Assembly: GCF_003096095.1 (NCBI RefSeq)
Contig: NZ_CP015453.1
Coordinates: 3,720,001-3,784,000 of the forward strand
Length of the DNA: 64,000 nucleotides
DNA from: Dietzia psychralcaliphila
GTDB lineage: Bacteria > Actinomycetota > Actinomycetes > Mycobacteriales > Mycobacteriaceae
Direction of reading: 5' to 3'
The position numbers and the translations under genes are program-made. The notes beneath the pieces were generated by a model. The model did no database searches. It was not told where the DNA came from and was given only the letters and a program-made list of their open reading frames with translations. Position 1 is the stretch's first letter, and each line of letters begins with the position of its first letter. Below, piece after piece: positions 48,173 to 56,732 of this stretch.

Positions 48173-49376
48173 CGCGCAGTCCTTCCATCATCGTCGCCCA
48201 GTACGCGGCGATCTCCTTGCCGGTCGGCACGAGCAGGGGGTCGACGGCCATGTCCGGGCCGATCCGGGTGCCGGGTTCGGTCGCACCCGCCAGACCCTCG
48301 TCGTTCGGTCGGGGAGCCGCCCGCGATCCCCGCTGCTCGAGGTCCTCGCCCGGCGGGCAGTACAACCGCAGGTTCGGCTCGCGCGGGGAGTGGTCGAGCA
48401 CGTCGCGGGGTTGGTACGGGTAGACGCACACCGGCCCCTGGGTGGCGACCAGTTGGAAGTCCGCGCGCCCGTTCCGCACCGTCCCCGCCAGGGCGCGCAG
48501 TCCCCGCTCGCCCTGGGTGAGACCGGCCTCCCAGGCGGGTCCCCGATCCCGGAACACGGGTGTGACGACGAGGGTGTTGGCGAGCAGACCGGCCGCGTCC
48601 TCCCGGTTGGCGTCGAGGAGCCGCTGCGCGCGGAGCATCGCCTCGGGCGAGCGGTCGAGGAGATACACGAGCGTGTCCTCCCGGCGGGCCAGCTGAGCGG
48701 TGACGTCACGGGCCACCGAGGCCGAGCCGCTGAGGGGATCCGGGCGGGCCGCCAGCGCGCGTACGGTCACCAGACCGTCACCGACGAGCCCGCGGAACGT
48801 GGGTGCCCGCTCGGCCAGCACCGCCGTGAGCAGCGCGGTGTCCTCGAGGATCGCGCCCAACCTCGGACCGTTGCCCTCGAGCGCGGTGGCCACGCTGTCC
48901 CCGAACGAGGCGAGTGACTCGGGGTCCAGCGCCCGCAGCGAGGTGTCGATGTCCGCGATGAGGTGCTCGATCGCCGCGGGTTGCTCGTCCTCGGGTACCA
49001 GCAGCTCACCACCCTCTCCGAGGTAGGGTCCGGTGCCACTCGTCGGCCGGACGTCGAGCCGGTTGTCTCCCAACGCCGTACTGGTCACCACCCGGGCGTG
49101 GGCACTGACGGGGATCCGGGTGCCGTCGATGATCCTCAACCCGAGCTGGACCCCGCCGGTCCCGTCGAGCACGGCGTCCTGGACCTCGCCCACGTCCACG
49201 CCGCGGTAGGTCACCCGCACCCCGGGTCCGACGCCCCGCGCGTCCTCGACGTGGGCCACCACCCGGAAGCCACTCGCCACGTCGGCGTCCTCCCCGATGT
49301 ACCGGATGCCGTAACCGATGGCCACCACGGAGATGAACGCGAACAGCAGCGCCTGCGCGACGATGTGACGGTTCAC
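48162..49376 (-). CDS. mceF: Mce-family protein MceF
   Basis: 404 residues. An N-terminal TM anchor (AQALLFAFISVVAIGYGI) is followed by the MlaD/MCE domain (VVAHVEDARGVGPGVRVTYRGVDVG style), a long helical domain and a Pro-rich tail with VCVYPYQPRDVLDHS, the typical C-terminal landmark of this family. Mce proteins form hexameric tubes carrying lipid across the periplasm-like space. GTG start overlapping mceE by 4 bp. Confidence 0.88.
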   Translation of the reverse strand: MNRHIVAQALLFAFISVVAIGYGIRYIGEDADVASGFRVVAHVEDARGVGPGVRVTYRGVDVGEVQDAVLDGTGGVQLGLRIIDGTRIPVSAHARVVTSTALGDNRLDVRPTSGTGPYLGEGGELLVPEDEQPAAIEHLIADIDTSLRALDPESLASFGDSVATALEGNGPRLGAILEDTALLTAVLAERAPTFRGLVGDGLVTVRALAARPDPLSGSASVARDVTAQLARREDTLVYLLDRSPEAMLRAQRLLDANREDAAGLLANTLVVTPVFRDRGPAWEAGLTQGERGLRALAGTVRNGRADFQLVATQGPVCVYPYQPRDVLDHSPREPNLRLYCPPGEDLEQRGSRAAPRPNDEGLAGATEPGTRIGPDMAVDPLLVPTGKEIAAYWATMMEGLRDGG

Positions 49377-50527
49377 GGCGCACCCCCCACGGGCGGCTGG
49401 GCGTCGGGGGGTCCGGTGGCGCCGAGCGGCAGCGGTCGGCCCGCGCGCGCCTCGCCGCCGGTGCCCATGGCGTCCAGCGACCCGGGGAGGTCGAGCGCAC
49501 CGTCGAACATCATGTGGTCTCCGCGGATCGCGATGTCGAAGTTGGTGACGAAGCGCTGCAGGGCGTCCAGGGTGGGAGCCACCTCGTCCCCGAAGCCCTC
49601 CATGTCCTCGAGAAGGACGGTCAGCGTCCGCAGTGACGGGGTCAGGCGCCCGTCCGTGGCCGAGGTGAACTGTTCGACCTGCACGGTCAGGGCGGTGGTG
49701 GTGTCCATGAGCGCGCCGATCGTCTCCCGACTGGCCGCCGCCTCCGAGACGAGGTCGGCCGACACCTGCATGCCGCGGTCGATGAGCTCGCGGCGACCGG
49801 CGAGCGAGGCGTTGACCTGGTCCAGGGCCAGGACCGTCCGGTCGATGTCGTCACGGTTCGCCTCGTACAACTCCAGGGCGCGGTCCCCCCGTTCGCGGAT
49901 CCGCCCGATCTCCTCACCACGCCCGTCCAGGGCCACGGTGAGCTCTTCCATCACCGAACCGAGCTGCGCGATCCCGCTCCCGTTGAGCAGCAGGCCCAGT
50001 GAGGCGAGGCTGGACTCGAGATCCGGGCCGACGCCGGTGTGCGCCCGCGGAACCGACCCCGTGTCCTCGAGCAGCGCACCGTTCGCGGGCTCCTCCGGCG
50101 GGGTGAGCGCGATGAACGGGCTGCCGAGCGCGGTCGGCAGGCGGATCTCGGCGAACACGCCTGCGGGGACGCCGGAGTCGCCCTCGAGTCGGACGCCGAT
50201 CACGGCCTCGGTGCCGTCGGTGCCGACGTTGCGGACCCGGCCGACGAGCCGCCCGCCGTAGCGGACCTCCGCGCCGGGTGCGAGTCGGTCGGCGCGCTCG
50301 AACCGCATCTCCACGTCCGCCGAGCCCTCCCCGGTGTCCATCCCCAGGGGGACCGACTGGAGTGCGAGTTGCGGGGTGTTCACGGCCACCGTCGCCGCAC
50401 CCCAGAGCAGCACCACCCCGAGGAGGGCGACGAGTCCGCGCACCAGGTGTGGACGGGTTCTGGTCTCACGCCTTCGTGTCTCGCGCATTCGTGTGTCGCG
50501 CATTCGCTTCTCTCGCACGGCCCTCAC
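49373..50527 (-). CDS. mceE: Mce-family protein MceE, without a lipobox
   Basis: 384 residues. An Arg-rich N-terminus with MRDTR/MRETR/RRETR tandem repeats, TM anchor (LVRGLVALLGVVLLWGAATV), MCE domain (VEMRFERADRLAPGAEVRYG) and helical domain. MceE is normally a lipoprotein, but no cysteine follows the signal core here. It sits in fifth position of the mce set by gene order. GTG start overlapping mceD by 4 bp. Confidence 0.85.
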   Translation of the reverse strand: MRAVREKRMRDTRMRETRRRETRTRPHLVRGLVALLGVVLLWGAATVAVNTPQLALQSVPLGMDTGEGSADVEMRFERADRLAPGAEVRYGGRLVGRVRNVGTDGTEAVIGVRLEGDSGVPAGVFAEIRLPTALGSPFIALTPPEEPANGALLEDTGSVPRAHTGVGPDLESSLASLGLLLNGSGIAQLGSVMEELTVALDGRGEEIGRIRERGDRALELYEANRDDIDRTVLALDQVNASLAGRRELIDRGMQVSADLVSEAAASRETIGALMDTTTALTVQVEQFTSATDGRLTPSLRTLTVLLEDMEGFGDEVAPTLDALQRFVTNFDIAIRGDHMMFDGALDLPGSLDAMGTGGEARAGRPLPLGATGPPDAQPPVGGAP

Positions 50528-51633
50528 CCACCCCCCGCCACTCGTTCGAACGCCCCGAGGAGGCCGATCGGGTCACTCTGCTCGACCGGGAACATGAGCG
50601 GGTTGGTCAGGCCGGCGCCCGTACACAGCGGGAGCGGCTCGCGTTGGCAGAGTTCGCGGCCGCGGGCGAAGTGGGTGATGTTGGACGAGACGTTGAGACG
50701 GATGCGCGCCCGACCGTCGGGCCCGATCCCGCCCGCGAGGTTGTCCATCATCACCGGGTACAGGTCCAGGAACTCGGCGAAGTCCGCGCGGTGGCGGGCA
50801 TACAGCGCCGTCACCTCGCGGGTCGCGGCGGTGGTCCCGGTGATGTCGTCCCCGCGCGCGGCGACGATCGCGTCGAGATCGTCGAGGATCACGCGCAGGT
50901 CCTCCGCCGGGGCCGCCACATCGATCTGGTCGTCCCGTAGCTGCCGGCCCAGGTCGTCGAGACCCTGGACGAGGTCGCGCATGGTCTGATCGCGCCCGCC
51001 CGCGGCGTCCATCAACACCGCGAGTTCGGTGACGATCGCGTCGAGATCCTCCGCCCGGTGCCCGCCCACCGCGGTGACAGTGGACAGGTTCCTGATGGCT
51101 CGGCTCAGCGTCTCCCCCCGGCCGTCGAGGGCCTCCGCCCCACGATCGAGCCCCTGCGCCACCTCGTCGGCTCCGGGCGAGAACGCGGAGCTCAGGGTGT
51201 CCAGGCTGGAGACGAACTCGTCGAAGTCCAGGGGTGCCCGCGTCCGCTCGGCCGGGATCACCCCGTCGTCCGGGAACGTCGGCCCGCCCACGTAGGCGGG
51301 CGCGAGCTCGACGAACCGGTCCGCGATGACGGCCGGGTTCATCACCACCGCGCCCACGTCGGCGGGCAACCGCGTGCCGGGGTCCAGTGAGAGCTGCACC
51401 CGTGCGACGTCCCCTGTCGGTTCGATCTTCTCGACGATCCCCACCTCGACCCCCACGATCCGGACCTGCGAACCGACGTACACGCCCTCGGCGGAGGTGA
51501 ACTCGGCGGTGATCACCTGGCGACCGCCGTCTCCCCGGGCGCCGGAGAGCAGATAGGCCAGCGCCAGGACGGCGGCGAGGGCTACGGCGAGGATCGTGAC
51601 GACCCTGACCCGGCTCACACGTCTCAGTTGCAT
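50524..51633 (-). CDS. mceD: Mce-family protein MceD
   Basis: 369 residues from ATG 51633 (MQLRRVSRVRVVTILAVAL). TM anchor, MCE domain (ITAEFTSAEGVYVGSQVRIV, GVEVGIVEKIEP), then helical repeats and NVSSNITHFARGRELCQREP near the end, as in mycobacterial MceD. It overlaps the end of mceC by 10 bp. Chosen over the longer frame starting at 51705, which is inside mceC. Confidence 0.88.
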   Translation of the reverse strand: MQLRRVSRVRVVTILAVALAAVLALAYLLSGARGDGGRQVITAEFTSAEGVYVGSQVRIVGVEVGIVEKIEPTGDVARVQLSLDPGTRLPADVGAVVMNPAVIADRFVELAPAYVGGPTFPDDGVIPAERTRAPLDFDEFVSSLDTLSSAFSPGADEVAQGLDRGAEALDGRGETLSRAIRNLSTVTAVGGHRAEDLDAIVTELAVLMDAAGGRDQTMRDLVQGLDDLGRQLRDDQIDVAAPAEDLRVILDDLDAIVAARGDDITGTTAATREVTALYARHRADFAEFLDLYPVMMDNLAGGIGPDGRARIRLNVSSNITHFARGRELCQREPLPLCTGAGLTNPLMFPVEQSDPIGLLGAFERVAGGG

Positions 51634-52667
51634 CCGTCCATCACCCCCAGGGCGCAGAGCGCCGAATCCGGGATCGGGCCGGTCGGTGTGGCGACATCCG
51701 TCCACGGGCCGTTCCCGGTCGCGTCCGTGACCGCGCGGAGTCCGGGTGGCATCCGGGTGAGCACCTCGTCCATCGCGTCGATGTTCCGTTGGTAGGTCTC
51801 GCTGATCGAGCGCATGTTGCCCAGGAGCCGGTCCACGTCCTCGGCCTCCTCGTCGAGCAGCACCCGCACCCGGGTCGCGAGATCCTCCAGGGACGACACG
51901 AGCGAGCTGAGCGCCTCACGACGCTGGGTGAGCACGGTGACCAGCACGAGCGACTGGTCGGTGAGGGCTCGGATACTCGCCTCCTGCGAGACGAGGACCC
52001 CGGTCAGCTCGCGGGTCGTGGTGACAACACCGGACATCCGGGCGTCCTCGCGGGCGAGGAGACCCAGGGCCGCGGAGACGTCGTCGATCGCCTGTCCGGT
52101 GGCCCCGGCGTCCTGCGGCAGGATGCTGTCCAGGCTGTCGATCATCGCGCTCACAGCCCTCGTGTCGAGCCCTTCCGCCAGGTCCGTGACCGCTCCCCCG
52201 ATGTCGTCGATCATGTAGGGCGAGGTGGTGCGTTCCACCCCGATCCGCTGCCGCGGGCCGAGGTCCCCGTCCCCTGCCGGGGTCACCTCGAGGAACCGGT
52301 TGCCGAGGATCGACTTGAGCCCGATCGAGGCGGTGCTCGCCTCGCCGAGGCCCTGGCCCCGGTCGAGCCGGAACCCCACCACCGCGAGCCCGTCCTCCAA
52401 CGTCAGGGAGTCCACGCGGCCGCTGGGCACGCCGGCCACCAGGACCGCATCCCCCGTCCGGAGGCCCCCGGCGTTGGCGAACTCGGCCGCGTAGTGGTCG
52501 GTGCGCAGGACGTACCACAGGCGGGGCAGGGCCATGCTCGCCGCGAAGACCGCGATGACCAGCAGGATCGACGCGGCCCCCACGAAGACGGTGTTGCCCC
52601 GACGGGTGTGCCTGGGGTCGCGGACGAGGTCGACCAGACTCTCGCGCAGCACGGTGACCGGTCTCAT
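51624..52667 (-). CDS. mceC: Mce-family protein MceC
   Basis: 347 residues from ATG 52667, overlapping the mceB stop as ATGA. TM anchor (TVFVGAASILLVIAVFAAS), MCE domain (AAEFANAGGLRTGDAVLVAG, VPSGRVDSLTLED), then the helical region (LTQRREALSSLVSSLEDLAT) and a Cys-containing end. The long open frame continuing upstream to 53645 is the antiphase of mceB. Confidence 0.88.
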   Translation of the reverse strand: MRPVTVLRESLVDLVRDPRHTRRGNTVFVGAASILLVIAVFAASMALPRLWYVLRTDHYAAEFANAGGLRTGDAVLVAGVPSGRVDSLTLEDGLAVVGFRLDRGQGLGEASTASIGLKSILGNRFLEVTPAGDGDLGPRQRIGVERTTSPYMIDDIGGAVTDLAEGLDTRAVSAMIDSLDSILPQDAGATGQAIDDVSAALGLLAREDARMSGVVTTTRELTGVLVSQEASIRALTDQSLVLVTVLTQRREALSSLVSSLEDLATRVRVLLDEEAEDVDRLLGNMRSISETYQRNIDAMDEVLTRMPPGLRAVTDATGNGPWTDVATPTGPIPDSALCALGVMDGCN

Positions 52668-53710
52668 CGGCACGCCCCCGAGTTCCGGTAGCCGAACAGG
52701 CTGGTCTCCCAGTCGTCCCACTTGACCGTGAAGTTGCACATGTAGAGGGCCAGGAAGCCACCCTTCTGTGCCTGGGCGTTGACCTCGCGGGCGAACAGCG
52801 GTGCCTTGCCCATGGCGGTGTCGAACGCCGGGGTGTTGGGGATCCACCCGTCGGTCGTGTGACGAGCGGCGTCCACGCTCGCGCGGAGATCCGGCTCGGT
52901 CTCGCGGAGCATCGAGGCCAGTGTCGCGGTGGCCGCGTCGCCGCGTTCGATGAGCAGCGCGAGGTCGTTCCCACCGCCGTCCGCGAGTGCCCCGGACACG
53001 GTGTCGAGTCCCCTGACCAGCCGCTGGAGGTCCTCCCCGCGGTCGGTGAGCGTGGTGTTGAGCGCCATGATGTTGTCCGCGAGTCGGCTGTACACGTCCT
53101 GTCTGCCGACGATGTCCCGGCTCACCAGCGCGAGGCGGGCGAGGAGGACGTCCATGGCACCCGGTTCGCCCTGGAACGCGGCGACCACTGTGTGCGAGAG
53201 CGTGTTGACCTCCTCCGGCCGTACCGCCTCGAACAGCGGCTTGAACCCGTTGACGAGCGCGGTGAGGTCCACGGGATCGGTGGTGGCCTCCAGCGGTATC
53301 CGCGCGCCCCCCGCCAGAGGATCGGCGCCGCCGACGGCCGGCCCACCGTCCTGCGGGGGATCGAGGGAGAGATAGCGGATGCCCAGCATGTCCCCGTAGC
53401 GGACCGACGCGCGGACACCATCGCTCACCGGGCTGGCACGCTCGACCTCGAAGTCGACCACGGCGATGACCTCGCCACCGGGCCCGACCTCCCGCCCGAC
53501 GCCGAGCACCCGGCCCACGCGGACACCGGCGACCGTGACCTCGGAGCCCGGACCGAGCCCGCCGACGTCGGCGAACTCGGCGCTGTACGCGCGGGCGCCC
53601 CAGCCGATCGGCACCCGGAGGGTGTTGACCACCAGCACCGAGCACAGGACCCCGACCAGGCAGTAGACGAAGAGGCCCAGGGCCGGGCGCAGACCGCGAC
53701 GACTCGTCAT
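52664..53710 (-). CDS. mceB: Mce-family protein MceB
   Basis: 348 residues. TM anchor (LFVYCLVGVLCSVLVVNTL), MCE domain (YSAEFADVGGLGPGSEVTVA, GVRVGRVLGVGREVG), YGDMLGIRYLSLDPPQDGG and a C-terminal MCNFTVKWDDW ending in a Cys. ATG overlaps the mceA stop as ATGA. Confidence 0.88.
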   Translation of the reverse strand: MTSRRGLRPALGLFVYCLVGVLCSVLVVNTLRVPIGWGARAYSAEFADVGGLGPGSEVTVAGVRVGRVLGVGREVGPGGEVIAVVDFEVERASPVSDGVRASVRYGDMLGIRYLSLDPPQDGGPAVGGADPLAGGARIPLEATTDPVDLTALVNGFKPLFEAVRPEEVNTLSHTVVAAFQGEPGAMDVLLARLALVSRDIVGRQDVYSRLADNIMALNTTLTDRGEDLQRLVRGLDTVSGALADGGGNDLALLIERGDAATATLASMLRETEPDLRASVDAARHTTDGWIPNTPAFDTAMGKAPLFAREVNAQAQKGGFLALYMCNFTVKWDDWETSLFGYRNSGACR

Positions 53711-55002
53711 CGGATCGTCACCTCGGTGCCCCGCACGAGCGGACCGAGCATGGTCCAGGCGGCGGCGTCGGGCGAGGCCACGGGATCGGCCGGGGGCGGC
53801 ACCGGCGACCCCGGTTCGGAGGCGGCGGCTGCCTGGAGCTCCCGGATCAGGTCCCGCTCCGAGACGGCCGCCACCGTGTGGCCCGGGCCCCGCCCGGCGC
53901 CGCGGTCGGGGACCGCGGCGCCCGAACAGGTCGACCCGGCCAGGTCGGGGTAGCGGGGGCAGTCCTCGGGCCCGTACGGCATCGGGTCCGAGAACGACGG
54001 GACCGCCGTGATGTTGAACCGCCCCGTGGAGAACGCCGCCTCCCCGGCCTCTCCCATGGGGCGCATGGCGTAGAGGGTGCGGATGACCCCGTGTGGGTTC
54101 CGGGCGGTCCGGTCGAGGACCACACCGGTGTCGTCGACCAGGCGGATCGCGCCCGTCACGGTCCGGTCCGCCATGAGCGAGCCCGACCCGGTGACCGCCA
54201 GGCCGGCGTCGAGGAGCCGGCCGAGCGAATCGGGGCGGTCCACCACGATCTGCGAGAGCCGCGTGGCCTCCTGCAGGGTCTCGAGGATCACGGGACCGGC
54301 CGAGGCCAGGTCCTCGGCGAGGTAGGCGATGGCGAAGGACGCACCAGCGGTCTCCTCCAGCGCGGGCGACAGGTCCTCACCGGCGCGGTCCACGTCCTCG
54401 ATGACGCGCCCGAACATCCCACCCCGGCCGTCGAGGGCCCGATCGAGTGCGGTGAGCGTGACCTGCAGACGATCGGGTTCGATGGAGACCAGCAGGTCGC
54501 TCGCGCGGGTGAACACGTCGTAGAGGAGCACGGCCTCCTCGGAGCGGTCGGCGACCAGAACGTCACCGCTGTCCAGCCCCCCGGCGAATCGCGTGGTCCC
54601 CGGCCCGCCCGGGGTCACCAGGTCCAGGCGCACGTCGCCGAACAGTGTCCGCGGCACCGCGCGGACGACGACGTCGGAGGGGATGCGCTCCGCGTGCTCC
54701 GGGGCGATCAGCATCTCGATCCTGGTGCCCGGCTCGTCGTCGTCACCCGGGACGTCGCCTGAGACATCACCCCTGGACGACCGCACGTCACCCACCTTGA
54801 CCCCGAGGTGATGGACGGGGGCGTGGACCGGGACCCGGCCCGCCTCCGAGGGCAGTACCGCCGTCACCGTGGCCCCCGTGTCGAGGGCGCCCGCGCCGCG
54901 GGCAATGAGGAACCCCGCCAGCACCACGGCCACAGCGCTCGCGACCACCCCGCGGACCGCCAGCGTCCGCTCGGGCGTCGGGCCCGCCACACGCCGCCTC
55001 AC
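53707..55002 (-). CDS. mceA: Mce-family protein MceA
   Basis: 431 residues, first of six Mce subunits. TM anchor (VVASAVAVVLAGFLIARGAG), a divergent MCE domain (TVTAVLPSEAGRVPVHAPVH, GVKVGDVRSSRGD) with an Asp/Gly-rich insert, and a Pro-rich tail. GTG start overlapping yrbEB by 4 bp. The first subunit in known systems helps set lipid specificity. Confidence 0.85.
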   Translation of the reverse strand: MRRRVAGPTPERTLAVRGVVASAVAVVLAGFLIARGAGALDTGATVTAVLPSEAGRVPVHAPVHHLGVKVGDVRSSRGDVSGDVPGDDDEPGTRIEMLIAPEHAERIPSDVVVRAVPRTLFGDVRLDLVTPGGPGTTRFAGGLDSGDVLVADRSEEAVLLYDVFTRASDLLVSIEPDRLQVTLTALDRALDGRGGMFGRVIEDVDRAGEDLSPALEETAGASFAIAYLAEDLASAGPVILETLQEATRLSQIVVDRPDSLGRLLDAGLAVTGSGSLMADRTVTGAIRLVDDTGVVLDRTARNPHGVIRTLYAMRPMGEAGEAAFSTGRFNITAVPSFSDPMPYGPEDCPRYPDLAGSTCSGAAVPDRGAGRGPGHTVAAVSERDLIRELQAAAASEPGSPVPPPADPVASPDAAAWTMLGPLVRGTEVTIR

Positions 55003-55880
55003 GTGATCCCCAGCGCCGGGACCTCGGGCACCAGGCCCCAGAGGGCGAAGGTGAGCACGATGTCGATGAACCCGATGAGCAGGATGCTGGTCCGCAGCGC
55101 ACGGCCGGCGGCGCGCCCGACACCCTCGGGGCCGCCCGTCGCGTGGTACCCGTAGCTGCAGTGCACGAGCACGATCACCAGTGCGAACACCACTGCCTTG
55201 ATCAGCGAGTAGAGGACGTCCTCCGGGCCCAGGGTGATGTGGAAGAAGTAGTCGTACGTGCCCGCCGAGCCGCCGTTGACGTGGACCACCACCATCCGCG
55301 TGGCGATGTACGTCGCCACCAGTCCCACGGCGTACAGCGGCACGATGCAGATCATCGTCGCGATCACCCGGGTCCCGGCCAGATACGGGATCGTGGGGAC
55401 CGACATGGCGTCGAGGGCGTCGATCTCGTCCGAGATCCGCATCGATCCCAGCCGGGCGGTGAACCCCGTGCCCACCTTGGCGGCGAGCGCGATCGAGGCG
55501 ACGACCGGCGCGAGCTCGCGGGTGTTGGCCATCGCCGAGAGCATCCCGGACAGGCTCGTCATGCCGATCAGGTCGAGCCCGCGGTAGGTCTCGACACCCA
55601 CCATGATCGCCGCGACCGCCGACATGGCCAGGACGATCCCGATGGTGCCGCCGCCGGCGATCAACGAGTTGGAGCCGAAGCCCACGTCGACGACCTCTTT
55701 GACGACCTGCCTGCGGTACCGCACCAGCGCGGTGGGAAGAGTGAGCATCACCCGGCCCGCGAAGCTCACGTGGCGGCCGACCTCCGCCATCCCGGACGAG
55801 GCCCGTACCAGGACCGCGGCGCCCCGGGACGCCCTGACCTTCTGCACGGCACTGGTGTCGGTCACCCGGAGCGAGGTCAC
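54999..55880 (-). CDS. yrbEB: YrbEB (MlaE-like) permease subunit
   Basis: 293 residues of the MlaE permease family with five to six TM helices: IAGGGTIGIVLAMSAVAAIM, ELAPVVASIALAAKVGTGFT, MRISDEIDALDAMSVPTIPY (the EExDALxxM-like coupling loop), LVHCSYGYHATGGPEGVGRA. It couples to an MceG/Mkl ATPase encoded elsewhere. GTG start 1 bp after the yrbEA stop. Confidence 0.92.
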   Translation of the reverse strand: MTSLRVTDTSAVQKVRASRGAAVLVRASSGMAEVGRHVSFAGRVMLTLPTALVRYRRQVVKEVVDVGFGSNSLIAGGGTIGIVLAMSAVAAIMVGVETYRGLDLIGMTSLSGMLSAMANTRELAPVVASIALAAKVGTGFTARLGSMRISDEIDALDAMSVPTIPYLAGTRVIATMICIVPLYAVGLVATYIATRMVVVHVNGGSAGTYDYFFHITLGPEDVLYSLIKAVVFALVIVLVHCSYGYHATGGPEGVGRAAGRALRTSILLIGFIDIVLTFALWGLVPEVPALGIT

Positions 55881-55881
55881 G

Positions 55882-56691
55882 TCAGTACTTCCCGACTGAC
55901 GGCACGACGAGACCGTAGACCGCCGACATCACGGTGTTGATCACGAACACGGTGACGAAGGCCAGGACCACCGTCTCGTTGACCGCGTCCGCCACACCGC
56001 TCGACCCGCCGCTGGCGTGCAGTCCCTTGAACGTCGCGATCAGGGCGGAGACCACCGCGAACGCGACCGACTTGGCCATCGCCATCCACAGGTCGGACGG
56101 GCGGCCGTACGCGCTGAGCGTGGACAGGAACGCCCCGGCCGACTCGCCCTGGCCGTACACCTGATAGATCAGGCACGCGGTCACGCCCATCGCGGTGACC
56201 AGTGCGCACAACACCAGGGAGACGAGCACGGTGGCGATGACGCGGGGCACCACCAGTCGCTCGATCACGTCGAGACCCATGACCTCCATGGCCTCGACCT
56301 CCTCGCGGATGGTGCGGGAGCCCAGATCCGCGCAGATGGCCGAGCCACCCACCCCGGCCAGCATGAGCGCGCAGACCAACGCCGACGCCTGCCCCACCAC
56401 GACAAAGGCCACCACGGCGCCCGCATAACCGGCCGCCCCCAAGCGGCCCGCCAGCTCCCCCACCGACACCGCGACGAGCACGCCGACCGGCAGCATCAGC
56501 AACAGCGCCGGCACCGAGCACACCCGGGCGACGAACAGCGCCTGGTCGCGGGTCTCGGCGAGTGAGAGCCGACCCGTGACGACCGTGCGCACGCAGCTGA
56601 GCAGCGTGAAGACCGAGTAGCCGACCAGCGATCCGACCTGACCCGCCAGATCGACTACCGGGCCTCGACCCGCGGGGAGTTGGAAGACCAT
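55882..56691 (-). CDS. yrbEA: YrbEA (MlaE-like) permease subunit
   Basis: 269 residues of the MlaE family. Landmarks: VFTLLSCVRTVVTGRLSLAE, SALVCALMLAGVGGSAICAD, SRTIREEVEAMEVMGLDVIE (coupling helix), ATFKGLHASGGSSGVADAVN and a C-terminal SVGKY. It forms the inner-membrane permease with YrbEB. It follows fadD by 41 bp. Confidence 0.92.
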   Translation of the reverse strand: MVFQLPAGRGPVVDLAGQVGSLVGYSVFTLLSCVRTVVTGRLSLAETRDQALFVARVCSVPALLLMLPVGVLVAVSVGELAGRLGAAGYAGAVVAFVVVGQASALVCALMLAGVGGSAICADLGSRTIREEVEAMEVMGLDVIERLVVPRVIATVLVSLVLCALVTAMGVTACLIYQVYGQGESAGAFLSTLSAYGRPSDLWMAMAKSVAFAVVSALIATFKGLHASGGSSGVADAVNETVVLAFVTVFVINTVMSAVYGLVVPSVGKY

Positions 56692-56732
56692 GTCAGTGGT
56701 GTCCGGGTTCCGGTGTCGGTTCGGCTACCGGG

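Noticed and set aside
51624-53645. 673-aa minus-strand ORF as a fused Mce protein
   Set aside because: Its first half is the antiphase of mceB; the true mceC begins at 52667 with an ATGA overlap.
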